Shown here piece after piece: positions 8,247-15,287 of a stretch of DNA of 34,694 bases; position 1 is the stretch's first letter, and the number at the start of each line of letters is the position of its first letter. The notes under the pieces were generated by a model, which saw nothing but the letters and a program-made list of their open reading frames with translations, was not told the DNA's origin and made no database searches. Origin of the DNA: Pseudomonas corrugata (lineage in GTDB: Bacteria; Pseudomonadota; Gammaproteobacteria; Pseudomonadales; Pseudomonadaceae); contig NZ_LHVK01000027.1 of the NCBI RefSeq assembly GCF_001269905.1, positions 1-34,694 on the forward strand, in the 5' to 3' direction. A program made the position numbers and the translations under genes.

Positions 8247-8759
8247 CTATTCGACGATCAGGCGGACGGTGTAGTTGAAGGGCGGCTCGAGCATTTTTCG
8301 GGTGATTTCTGTTCTGCAAGTGAACTGGCCATTGCCGGTGTAGTTCGCTCGACTTTTCCAGTCCGGCTTGTAACTGGGTTCCAGGGCGCCAATAACGATG
8401 GGCGCCTGGAAGCGGGTTTGCATCTGGCACTCGAAATTGAAGTTGCTCATTTTGTAGTTGAGAACGAGTTCGATAGGTTTGACTTTTTTCAGCGTGGGCT
8501 GCCAGCCGGATGTTGGGTAAGTGTAATTTCTTTGGTGGGCCACACGGAGAATGTAAGTTGATTTTGGCAGTACGTCATGAGCACTTAAGGGGAAGTCCGC
8601 GTCTTGCGCTGGGTCAGTCAACAAGTTGGTCATGTTCAATGTGCCGCGAGTATTGTTTTTGATTTCCACGGTGACTTCGGTGGCGGCCATGGTATGGGCA
8701 ACCATGGTGGTGCCCATTATCAGTGCAGGGATAAGATTTTTCAGGGGGTTCATAGTCAT
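8247..8759 (-). CDS. Secreted protein of unknown function
   Basis: I do not recognise this 170-residue protein. It begins with a clear Sec signal peptide (hydrophobic LIPALIMGTTMVAHTMAA, likely cleaved after TMAA or nearby). The mature part of about 145 residues is polar, with beta-strand-like alternation and two cysteines (in NFECQMQ and QFTCRTE) that could form one disulphide. There are no membrane helices or repeats. The start is ATG 8759, with GAGAGA a few bases upstream; ATG 8753 is an alternative. Upstream is an unusually AT-rich stretch with a possible promoter. It stands alone, so the context gives no function. It could be an adhesin-like or toxin-like secreted factor, but nothing supports either. 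Confidence 0.75.
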   Translation of the reverse strand: MTMNPLKNLIPALIMGTTMVAHTMAATEVTVEIKNNTRGTLNMTNLLTDPAQDADFPLSAHDVLPKSTYILRVAHQRNYTYPTSGWQPTLKKVKPIELVLNYKMSNFNFECQMQTRFQAPIVIGALEPSYKPDWKSRANYTGNGQFTCRTEITRKMLEPPFNYTVRLIVE

Positions 8760-8772
8760 GGGTCTCTCATGA

Positions 8773-8835
8773 ATGCAGGGCTCGCTGAAGCCTGCATGCG
8801 TTGGGCGTGTATGCTGTTGTGTTTGATCAAGTCAA
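8773..8835 (-). promoter_or_regulatory. Possible promoter and leader hairpin of the secreted-protein gene
   Basis: On the minus strand TTGACT (8830-8835) and ATACAC (8807-8812) are spaced by 17 bp, reading toward the secreted-protein gene. Downstream a short inverted repeat ATGCAGG (8773-8779) / CCTGCAT (8791-8797) would fold in the leader. The rest of the gap to about 9043 is AT-rich (for example TAAATATATATAAG near 8885) and shows no gene. Confidence 0.35.
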
Positions 8836-9043
8836 TGTTGTTGCTGATTTCCATTGATCAGCGTTTTGAATGTTTTCTAGAAATAAATATATATAAGCGT
8901 CAGTCCTTTGAGTGGGGCAGGTGTCGTTCGGGTTTTATTATTGGCGTTGTTCGAGGCGGGAATCCATAGTGAGCAGGTTTTGTCTTGTTATTTGATATTT
9001 CGGCTTTGAGTGAATAATGCAGGCTTAAAGTGGATAGGCATAA

Positions 9044-9075
9044 AAAAGCCCCGGCTCTTTCGAGTCGGGGCTTTT
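9044..9075 (-). terminator. Rho-independent terminator after xenB
   Basis: Stem AAAAGCCCCGGCTC (9044-9057) pairs with GAGTCGGGGCTTTT (9062-9075), with one G-T wobble and a TTTC loop. On the minus strand it ends in a T6 tract. It lies 21 bp past the xenB stop. Confidence 0.9.
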
Positions 9076-9096
9076 CAGTAGGGGCCGTTCTGAAAC

Positions 9097-10146
9097 TTAC
9101 ATTACCGGATAATCGATATAACCCACCGGGCCTTTCCCATAGAAGGTTTCCGGGCGTGGCTCGTTCAGCGGAGCATCGGCTTTCAAGCGTGCCGGCAAGT
9201 CCGGGTTGGCAATGAAAGGCACGCCAAATGCCACCGCATCGGCCTTGCCTTCAGCCAGCCAGGCATTGGCGCTGTCCTTGGTGAAGCGCTCGTTGGCAAT
9301 GTACGGGCCGCCGAAGGCTTGCTTGAGTTGCGGGCCGATGCTGTCGTCGCCTTCCTTCTCGCGGGAGCAAATGAACGCGATGCCACGCTTGCCCAGCTCG
9401 CGGGCTACATAGCTGAACGTTTCCAGGCGGTTCTCATCGCCCATGTCATGGGAGTCGGCACGTGGCGCCAAGTGCACGCCAACCCGGCCAGCGCCCCAGA
9501 CTTCGATGGCGGCGTCAGTCACTTCCAGCAACAGGCGAGCGCGGTTTTCCAGGGAGCCGCCGTAGTTGTCGGTGCGCTGGTTGGTGCTGCTTTGCAGGAA
9601 CTGGTCGAGCAGGTAGCCGTTGGCACCGTGGATTTCCACGCCGTCGAAACCGGCGGCCTTGGCGTTCTCGGCGCCTACGCGGTAGGCGTCGACGATGTCG
9701 GCGATTTCAGCGGTTTCCAGGGCCCGTGGCGTCGGGTAATCGGCCAATGGACGCACCAGGCTCACATGGCCTTTAGGCTGTATGGCGCTGGGTGCCACCG
9801 GGGTTTCGCCATCCAGGTACGACGGATGGGAGATCCGGCCGACGTGCCACAGTTGCAGGAAGATCTTGCCGCCGGCACCGTGGATCGCCTTGGTCACGTT
9901 GGACCAGCCGCGCACCTGGTCGTTGGACCAGATGCCCGGGGTGTCCGGGTAGCCCACGCCCATTGGCGTGACGGAGGTGGCCTCGCTGAGGATCAGGCCG
10001 GCGGAGGCGCGTTGCACGTAGTACTCGGCCATCAACGCGTTGGGCACGCGGCCTGCGTCGGCGCGGCAGCGGGTCAGTGGCGCCATGATGATGCGGTTGT
10101 TCAGCTCGATGTCGCCGAGTTTGATCGGGTCGAAAATAGTCGTCAT
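9097..10146 (-). CDS. xenB: Xenobiotic reductase B, Old Yellow Enzyme family
   Basis: This 349-residue FMN-dependent NAD(P)H oxidoreductase reduces activated alkenes, nitrate esters and nitroaromatics in the cytoplasm. The sequence closely follows XenB of Pseudomonas fluorescens, starting MTTIFDPIKLGDIELNNRIIMAPLTRCRAD. OYE residues visible are Thr25 (FMN contact, in MAPLTR), the substrate-binding pair His173 and Asn176 in EIHGANGYLLDQF, and Tyr178, the usual proton donor. NYGGSLENRARLLLEV is the family's conserved segment. It is the last gene of an arsR-MFS-xenB operon (32-bp gap to the MFS gene), with GAGG upstream of the start and a strong terminator behind. Context suggests induction by electrophiles sensed by the ArsR-type regulator. 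Confidence 0.93.
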   Translation of the reverse strand: MTTIFDPIKLGDIELNNRIIMAPLTRCRADAGRVPNALMAEYYVQRASAGLILSEATSVTPMGVGYPDTPGIWSNDQVRGWSNVTKAIHGAGGKIFLQLWHVGRISHPSYLDGETPVAPSAIQPKGHVSLVRPLADYPTPRALETAEIADIVDAYRVGAENAKAAGFDGVEIHGANGYLLDQFLQSSTNQRTDNYGGSLENRARLLLEVTDAAIEVWGAGRVGVHLAPRADSHDMGDENRLETFSYVARELGKRGIAFICSREKEGDDSIGPQLKQAFGGPYIANERFTKDSANAWLAEGKADAVAFGVPFIANPDLPARLKADAPLNEPRPETFYGKGPVGYIDYPVM

Positions 10147-10178
10147 GAATTACAAGCCTCGAAAGTGGAAGGTAGAAG

Positions 10179-11345
10179 TCAACGAGTTGCCGGAGCCAGG
10201 TCGGGGTTAGCGCTCTGGCGGAAAGTAATCAGGGTGGTCAACAGCGCCAGTACCGCCAGCGCACCGGCGGCCAGGGGGACGGTGGTCAGGCCCAGGCCCT
10301 GGTCGATGACGCTGCCGCCGACCCAGGCGCCCAAGGCGTTGCCGATGTTGAAAGCGCCGATGTTCAGGGTGGAGACCAGGTTGGGCGCCTCTTTGCCGAA
10401 GGTCACCACGTTGACTTGCAGGGCCGGTACGGCCGCGAAGCACGCGGTGGCCCAGAGGAACAGAGTGATTTCGGTCGGGATCAGCGCCACGCTGGTCCAG
10501 CTCAAAATGGTGGAGACCACGGCCATGGTGATGAACACACCGATGAGCGTATTCGCCAGGCTCTTGTCCGCCAGCTTGCCGCCGATGATGTTGCCCAGGG
10601 TCAGGCCCAGGCCGATCAGCACCAGGGTCCAGGTCACGCCACGGGGCGACACGCCGGTGACTTCACCCAGCAACGGGGCGACGTAGGTGAACAGGGTGAA
10701 CACCGAGGCGGAAAACAGCGCCGTCATGCCCAGGGACAGCCACAGGCCCGTTCCCTTGAGCGCCACCAGTTCCGAGCGCATGTCGAGCTTTTCTTCATCG
10801 CGCTTGGCCGGCAGGAAGCGGATCAGACCGATCAGCGCCACCACGCCGATGAGGGTCACGGCCCAGAAGGTCGAACGCCAGCCGGCTTCCTGGCCCAGCG
10901 CCGTACCCAGCGGGACGCCGAGCACGTTGGCCAGGGTCAGGCCGGTGAACATCAGGGCAACGGCCGAGGCACGCTTGTTGGGCGCCACCAGCCCGGCGGC
11001 CACCACCGAACCGATCCCGAAGAAGGCGCCGTGACACAAGGCGGTCACGACCCGGGCGAACATCAGCACGTTGTAGTCGCTGGCAATGGCGCACAGCAGG
11101 TTGCCGATGATGAAAATCCCCATCAGCGACACCAGGGCGGCCTTGCGCGGCAGCCGGGCGGTGGCCAGGGCCATGAAGGGAGCACCGATGGCCACGCCCA
11201 GGGCGTAGCCGGTCACCAGCCAGCCGGCGCCGGGTATCGATACACCCAGGTCAGCCGCCACATCGGGCAACAGGCCCAGGATGACGAACTCGGTGGTGCC
11301 GATGGCGAAGGCGCTCAGGGCCAGGATAAGGAGTGAGAGGGGCAT
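10179..11345 (-). CDS. MFS transporter, DHA1 family (YdhP/AraJ-like)
   Basis: This 388-residue inner-membrane transporter has about twelve predicted helices in two six-helix bundles. The N terminus MPLSLLILALSAFAIGTTEF is followed by VILGLLPDVAADLGVSIPGAG, which is typical of YdhP/AraJ drug-exporter relatives. The loop between helices 2 and 3 is ATARLPRKAAL. The loop between the two bundles is charged (PAKRDEEKLDMRSEL). The substrate cannot be read from sequence. It lies between an ArsR-type regulator (12 bp upstream) and xenB, so export of a toxic electrophile or of the reductase product is a reasonable guess. The ribosome-binding site is AAGGA, 6 bp before the ATG. Confidence 0.88.
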   Translation of the reverse strand: MPLSLLILALSAFAIGTTEFVILGLLPDVAADLGVSIPGAGWLVTGYALGVAIGAPFMALATARLPRKAALVSLMGIFIIGNLLCAIASDYNVLMFARVVTALCHGAFFGIGSVVAAGLVAPNKRASAVALMFTGLTLANVLGVPLGTALGQEAGWRSTFWAVTLIGVVALIGLIRFLPAKRDEEKLDMRSELVALKGTGLWLSLGMTALFSASVFTLFTYVAPLLGEVTGVSPRGVTWTLVLIGLGLTLGNIIGGKLADKSLANTLIGVFITMAVVSTILSWTSVALIPTEITLFLWATACFAAVPALQVNVVTFGKEAPNLVSTLNIGAFNIGNALGAWVGGSVIDQGLGLTTVPLAAGALAVLALLTTLITFRQSANPDLAPATR

Positions 11346-11357
11346 GGCGAATCCTTG

Positions 11358-11660
11358 TCAGAGCTCTTGGCTCATTTGCTTGAGGAACTGCTGGATCACT
11401 TCCTCGTTGCGTTTGAAGAAGTGCCACTGACCGACCTTCTGGCTGGTGATCAGCCCCGCCCGTTGCAACACCGCCAGATGGGCCGACACCGTGGACTGCG
11501 ACAGGCCGCAACGCTGGTCGATCTGTCCGGCGCAGATGCCGAATTCGTGGTTGTGCAATTGTTCAGGGAACTGGACCTTGGGGTCTTTGAGCCAGTTGAG
11601 GATGTCTCGCCGTACCGGGTGTGCCAGTGCTTTTATTATTTCGTCGAGGTCGAGGGTCAT
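11358..11660 (-). CDS. ArsR/SmtB-family transcriptional repressor
   Basis: This 100-residue winged-helix regulator has an N-terminal helix around DEIIKALAHPVRRDILNWL and a recognition helix within CGLSQSTVSAHLAVLQRAGL (residues 51-70). A wing follows around SQKVGQWHFFKRNE. The ELCVC metal-binding motif of arsenic and cadmium sensors is absent. Cys43 (GICAG) and Cys51 (QRCGLSQ) lie close to the DNA-binding helix. With xenB in the same operon, these cysteines make an electrophile or redox sensor plausible, by analogy with NemR (a TetR protein); this is inference. It is the first gene of the operon. Three copies of a CGYTATWTCG motif occur in the upstream gap. No clear ribosome-binding site was found. 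Confidence 0.9.
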   Translation of the reverse strand: MTLDLDEIIKALAHPVRRDILNWLKDPKVQFPEQLHNHEFGICAGQIDQRCGLSQSTVSAHLAVLQRAGLITSQKVGQWHFFKRNEEVIQQFLKQMSQEL

Positions 11661-11694
11661 AAGGGCAGTTCGTAGTGGGTTCAGAGGGATAGAA

Positions 11695-11798
11695 CGCTAT
11701 ATCGCGATGAGGCGAACTTTAAATCGTTATTTCGCGATATACCAATATGGATTTGATCTGAATCCCGAACGAATCGCTATATCGGGTTATAACGATAT
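11695..11798. promoter_or_regulatory. Cluster of three putative ArsR operator motifs
   Basis: CGCTATATCGCG (11695-11706), CGTTATTTCGCG (11725-11736) and CGCTATATCGGG (11775-11786) share the pattern CGYTATWTCGSG. They are spaced by 30 and 50 bp, close to whole helical turns. The third is part of a palindrome ATATCG-N8-CGATAT (11779-11798). The region is AT-rich and lies between the divergent arsR and acpH genes, so one repressor could act on both. Confidence 0.6.
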
Positions 11799-11825
11799 TG
11801 GCGTGGCGGTGCTAAGCTGCACCTC

Positions 11826-12410
11826 ATGAACTACCTCGCGCATCTGCACCTCGGCGGCTCCGGCCGGGAACAACTGCTCGGCAGTCTCTATGGCGACTTC
11901 GTCAAGGGGCCGCTGCAAGGCACCTATGACCCACGGATTGAAGCAGGCATTGCCCTGCATCGACGCGTCGATCAGTACACCGACCAACACCCGCTGGTAG
12001 ATACCGCGTTGTCGCGTTTTTCCACGGTACGGCGACGCTACGCCGGCATCGTGCTCGACGTGTTTTTCGACCATTGCCTGGCCCGGGATTGGGTGCTGTA
12101 TGGCGACGGGGCACTGGCGGACTTCACCTCCCGAGTGTACCGGGTGCTGGCCGACGAACCGCAGTTACCGGGACGCCTTGCGCACATCGCGCCCTACATG
12201 GCCGCAGATGACTGGCTGGGGTCCTACCAGGAATTCGAGGTGCTCGGGCAGGTACTGCGGGGCATTTCCCGACGCCTGTCCCGACCGGAGGAACTGGCGG
12301 GCGCGATGGAGGAGTTGATCCGGCTCTATGAGCCGTTGAGCGAGGATTTCCGCTTGTTCTATCCGCAGCTTCAAGCGTTTGCGACGAACCCCGCCACGCC
12401 GCAAATCTAA
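11826..12410 (+). CDS. acpH: Acyl-carrier-protein phosphodiesterase AcpH
   Basis: At 194 residues this matches AcpH in length and start (MNYLAHLHLGG). AcpH hydrolyses the 4'-phosphopantetheine arm from holo-ACP, using Mn2+, in the cytoplasm. The HD-like metal residues are visible: Asp24 in LYGDFVKG, His45 and Asp49 in LHRRVDQYTD, and Asp78, Asp82 and His83 in LDVFFDHCLARDW. The gene is divergent from arsR and shares its AT-rich upstream region, so it may respond to the same regulator. No good Shine-Dalgarno is visible before the ATG, so it may be weakly translated. A REP pair begins 2 bp after its stop. Confidence 0.88.
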   Translation: MNYLAHLHLGGSGREQLLGSLYGDFVKGPLQGTYDPRIEAGIALHRRVDQYTDQHPLVDTALSRFSTVRRRYAGIVLDVFFDHCLARDWVLYGDGALADFTSRVYRVLADEPQLPGRLAHIAPYMAADDWLGSYQEFEVLGQVLRGISRRLSRPEELAGAMEELIRLYEPLSEDFRLFYPQLQAFATNPATPQI

Positions 12411-12411
12411 A

Positions 12412-12501
12412 TGTGGGAGCGAGCCTGCTCGCGATAGCGGTGTAACAGTCAATATCGCTATTGGATGTCAGACCGCTATCGCGAGCAGGCTCGCTCCCAC
12501 A
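12412..12501. repeat. REP inverted pair (REPIN-like) between convergent genes
   Basis: Class A arms, TGTGGGAGCGAGCC plus TGCTCGCGATAGCGGT on the left and their reverse complement on the right, enclose a non-conserved loop. It lies between the ends of acpH and olsA, where no other terminator is visible, so it may fold at the 3' ends of both transcripts. Confidence 0.93.
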
Positions 12502-12523
12502 AGGGATTGCGCAAAGGTTTGGA

Positions 12524-13315
12524 TCAAGCCGCAATGGCAGGACGCATCGGGGCCTGTTGCTTCTCGGGAACCGTACCGAACAAGGCCTTGTGCACCGCCT
12601 GCTGCGCCTGGAAGGCCAGGGCGGCACGTTCCTGTCCGTGACAGGTGATGGGTTGCAACAGGTGGATGTGCACATCACCCAGATCGTTGCTGAACAAGCG
12701 CATCAGATGCGACAACAAGTCGTCGTCGCCAATGAATGGCGCCAGCGAATCAGGCTCGCCATTGCGCAGGTAACGGATCGCCACGGGCTGCAACGCTACA
12801 TCGGCATCAATGGCTGCCGACAGCAGGCGACCATGGAAAGTGCGCAACGAGCGGCCATCGGTGGTGGTGCCTTCCGGGAACATCAGCAGCGGATGAGCCT
12901 GTTCCAGATGACGACTCATCTGCTTGCGGATCAACTGGCTGTCACCCGAGCCGCGCCGGATAAACAGGCTGCCGGCCTTGGCCGCCAGCCAGCCGGCCAC
13001 CGGCCAGGTGCGCACTTCGGCTTTGGACAGGAACGACAATGGCGTGAGCATGCCCAGCAGGGGAATATCGGTCCAGGACACGTGATTACTGACCCATAAC
13101 ATCGGCCGTTGTGGCAACTGACCGTGGACGGTGACGGAAAAGGGCAGGGCATTACTCAGACGAGCCATGAAGAATCTTGACCAACGCTGACGACGCATCA
13201 TGGAGTTGGCATGTCCCAGGCGTTCGAACAGACCGAACACGCAGGCCATCGCCAGGCCCAGCGCTACCACCAGCAGCACTCGCGCGATACGCGCGTACAC
13301 CCGTAACCGACTCAT
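12524..13315 (-). CDS. olsA: Lysophospholipid/lyso-ornithine lipid O-acyltransferase
   Basis: This 263-residue PlsC-family enzyme adds the second acyl chain to lyso-ornithine lipid at the inner membrane. An N-terminal membrane helix (VLLVVALGLAMACVFGLF) precedes the acyltransferase motifs: block I NHVSWTD with His78 and Asp83, block II around LFIRRGSGD, and block III FPEGTT with Glu148-Gly149. I chose ATG 13315 because it shares a base with the olsB stop (TGATG), the usual sign of coupled translation. Longer versions of this frame run antisense-like into olsB and are not credible. Some members also acylate lysophosphatidic acid. The C-terminal tail ends PMRPAIAA, close to the REP pair. Confidence 0.9.
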   Translation of the reverse strand: MSRLRVYARIARVLLVVALGLAMACVFGLFERLGHANSMMRRQRWSRFFMARLSNALPFSVTVHGQLPQRPMLWVSNHVSWTDIPLLGMLTPLSFLSKAEVRTWPVAGWLAAKAGSLFIRRGSGDSQLIRKQMSRHLEQAHPLLMFPEGTTTDGRSLRTFHGRLLSAAIDADVALQPVAIRYLRNGEPDSLAPFIGDDDLLSHLMRLFSNDLGDVHIHLLQPITCHGQERAALAFQAQQAVHKALFGTVPEKQQAPMRPAIAA

Positions 13316-14070
13316 CACACCGCTGCCTTGAAGTGGCGGGCGTAGCGTGGGCAGAGGTCGTCGCGCTTGAGCAGGATAAACACGTCGGCCACCTGGAAGT
13401 CTTCGTCCCAGCACGGCTCGCCGCAGATCTTCGCGCCCAGGCGCATGTAGGCCTTGAGCAGCGGTGGCATTTCGGCGATGACGTTGGACGGTACATCGAG
13501 GGCAGGCAACGGTTTTTTCGGCACGGCTTGAAGGTGGTCGGTGCACAGGTAGCGCTCGCGCAGGCGCTGCATGATCGCCTGGGCCTGGATGCCACCATCC
13601 TGCATCGGAATGCTCGCGCACCCCATCAGGTAGCTGTAGCCGCCTTCGTTCAGGACTTCGGCCAGTTCACCCCAGAGCACCGCGATGGTGCCGCCGTTGC
13701 GGTAGGCCGGGTCGACGCAGGTACGGCCGATTTCCAGGATCGGACCCTTGAGGTGGATCAGGCCGTGGAGGCTGAATTCTTCCTCACTGTAGAAACGGCC
13801 CAGGCTGCTGGCGGCCTGGTGGTCGAGCAGGCGGGTGGTCGCCACGAGGCGGCCGGTGTTCAGGTCGCGTACGCCGATGTGGGCGCAGTGAACATCGTAG
13901 TCATCCATGTCCAGACCCATTTCCGCGCCCTTGAGCTTGGCGTTGAATTCGCCGCTGAAGACGTTGAAGCGCAGGGCTTGGGCTTCTTGCAAGGCTTGGG
14001 CGCCGACCAGGCGTTCGGCTTGCAGGCGGCGTTCATTGCCGGTGTCGCTGATGCGGGCGATCTGAGTCAT
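13315..14070 (-). CDS. olsB: L-ornithine N-alpha-acyltransferase
   Basis: This 251-residue GNAT-fold enzyme transfers a 3-hydroxyacyl chain from ACP to ornithine, the first step of ornithine lipid synthesis. Family features are LQEAQALRFNVFSGEF near residues 27-42, the GPILEIGRTCVDPAYRNGG block near 108-126 for the cofactor pocket, and the YLMGCASIPMQDGG block after it. GGAGA sits 6 bp before ATG 14070. OlsA follows with a one-base overlap, so the two enzymes form a complete pathway. Ornithine lipids commonly replace phospholipids under phosphate limitation, and a weak Pho-box-like site lies upstream. It was identified by family likeness and the pairing with olsA. Confidence 0.9.
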   Translation of the reverse strand: MTQIARISDTGNERRLQAERLVGAQALQEAQALRFNVFSGEFNAKLKGAEMGLDMDDYDVHCAHIGVRDLNTGRLVATTRLLDHQAASSLGRFYSEEEFSLHGLIHLKGPILEIGRTCVDPAYRNGGTIAVLWGELAEVLNEGGYSYLMGCASIPMQDGGIQAQAIMQRLRERYLCTDHLQAVPKKPLPALDVPSNVIAEMPPLLKAYMRLGAKICGEPCWDEDFQVADVFILLKRDDLCPRYARHFKAAV

Positions 14071-14188
14071 AGCGAATCTCCGTGCGGGCTGTGCACCCGT
14101 CTTGGGGTTGAGCCAATCGACTTTCTTTATGCAGCCATGTTGTGCAAAGTCAGGCTATGTAGCCCCGGTGTCATCGCCATGAAGCTTC

Positions 14189-14207
14189 GGTGATGCTTAT
14201 GTGACAG
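14189..14207 (-). promoter_or_regulatory. Weak Pho-box-like site upstream of olsB
   Basis: On the minus strand CTGTCACATAAGCATCACC contains two TCAC cores 11 bp apart, the spacing of PhoB half-sites, but only the first half-site matches the CTGTCAC consensus well. It lies about 119 bp upstream of the olsB start, between two divergent genes. PhoB control of olsBA is known in other bacteria; here it is only suggested. Confidence 0.25.
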
Positions 14208-14225
14208 CCCTTCCAAGGAGCTCCC

Positions 14226-15098
14226 ATGCCCTGGCAAACCCTGATTGAACATGCTGAACGACTGCCCGCCCAGCCGGACCTGGCCGAGGGCTACGCAACT
14301 TTGCTGCAACGCTTGGGGCCGGTGACGCCGTTCGAGTTGGCCGTGGCGGGTGCACGGTTGATGGCGACACCGGGGCTGGCGTTCCTGGTGGGTTATCAGG
14401 CGGCGTTGCGCGTGCTCTGGCCGAGCGCGCCCCGGAGTCTTGGCGCCCTGTGCGCCACCGAGCAACGCAGTCTGCGCCCGGCGGACCTGCAAACCCGCCT
14501 CAGCGATTTGCGCCTGAATGGGCGCAAGGATTTCGTCACCGCCGGCGACGCGGCCGAATGGCTGCTCATCGCCGCTCGCAGTGAAGGACCCGGTGAAACG
14601 CCGCGACTGAGCCTGGCGGTGGTCTATGCCGGTGAGCCGGGCGTAACCCTGGAGAAGCTGCCGGCGATCCCGTTGATGCCCGACATCAGCCACGGCCGCG
14701 TGTTGCTCGATGGCGCGCCGTGCGAGTTGCTGGCGGGGGATGGCTGGGACGCCTACGTCAAACCGTTTCGTACCCTGGAAGACATTTATGTGCTCAGCGC
14801 CATGACCGCCTGGCTGTATGGCGTAGGGCAGGAGTGCGACTGGCCGCAATCCTTGCAGTTGCGCCTGTTGGCGTTGTTGGCGGGGTGCGCAGAAGTGAGC
14901 CGCCATAACCCGTCCAGCAGCGTAGGGCATGTGTTGTTGGGCGGGCTTTTCGCGCAGTTCCAGGGCCTTGATGGCGAGTTGAATGAAGCGCTGGCCTCCG
15001 GGCCGGCGTCGTGGCGCGAGATGTGGGTGCGGGACAAAGCGGTGATGGACATGGCGGCTGGAGCTCGGGCGAAGCGGCTGGCCAAGGCGTTGGGATAG
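14226..15098 (+). CDS. Short acyl-CoA-dehydrogenase-like protein
   Basis: This 290-residue protein resembles the middle and C-terminal parts of acyl-CoA dehydrogenases. DLRLNGRKDFVTAGDAAEWLL (about residues 95-115) matches the flavin beta-barrel start. HGRVLLDGAPCELLAGDGWD followed by AYVKPFRTLEDIYVL resembles the linker into the helical domain. True acyl-CoA dehydrogenases are about 380 residues, and the N-terminal helical domain looks shortened here. I see no confident catalytic glutamate, so an altered or non-enzymatic role is possible. A textbook AAGGAG ribosome-binding site lies 5 bp before the ATG, pointing to efficient translation. It is divergent from olsBA, and the link to lipid metabolism is only suggestive. 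Homology is likely; function is not known. Confidence 0.62.
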   Translation: MPWQTLIEHAERLPAQPDLAEGYATLLQRLGPVTPFELAVAGARLMATPGLAFLVGYQAALRVLWPSAPRSLGALCATEQRSLRPADLQTRLSDLRLNGRKDFVTAGDAAEWLLIAARSEGPGETPRLSLAVVYAGEPGVTLEKLPAIPLMPDISHGRVLLDGAPCELLAGDGWDAYVKPFRTLEDIYVLSAMTAWLYGVGQECDWPQSLQLRLLALLAGCAEVSRHNPSSSVGHVLLGGLFAQFQGLDGELNEALASGPASWREMWVRDKAVMDMAAGARAKRLAKALG

Positions 15099-15120
15099 TC
15101 TTTTTTCGAGTGATAGCTAG

Positions 15121-15216
15121 CCCCTGTGGGAGCGAGCCTGCTCGCGATAGCGGAGTGTCAGTCACGTCAATGTCACCGGTCCGGTGCTATCGCGAGCAGG
15201 CTCGCTCCCACAGGGG
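15121..15216. repeat. REP inverted pair (REPIN-like)
   Basis: Class A arms CCCCTGTGGGAGCGAGCC plus TGCTCGCGATAGC face their reverse complement, which ends CTCCCACAGGGG at 15216, around a non-conserved loop. It lies between two genes read in the same direction. Confidence 0.93.
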
Positions 15217-15287
15217 ACGACGCGGTCAGCAAAACTGTCATCAACCTAGACTAAGCTCGACAGGTTCAATCCTCCGAGCCCCACAGC

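Noticed and set aside
12524..13621. Longer olsA reading frame starting at 13621
   Set aside because: The extra part overlaps olsB on the same strand in another frame and has no acyltransferase features; the TGATG overlap at 13315 fits a coupled start.
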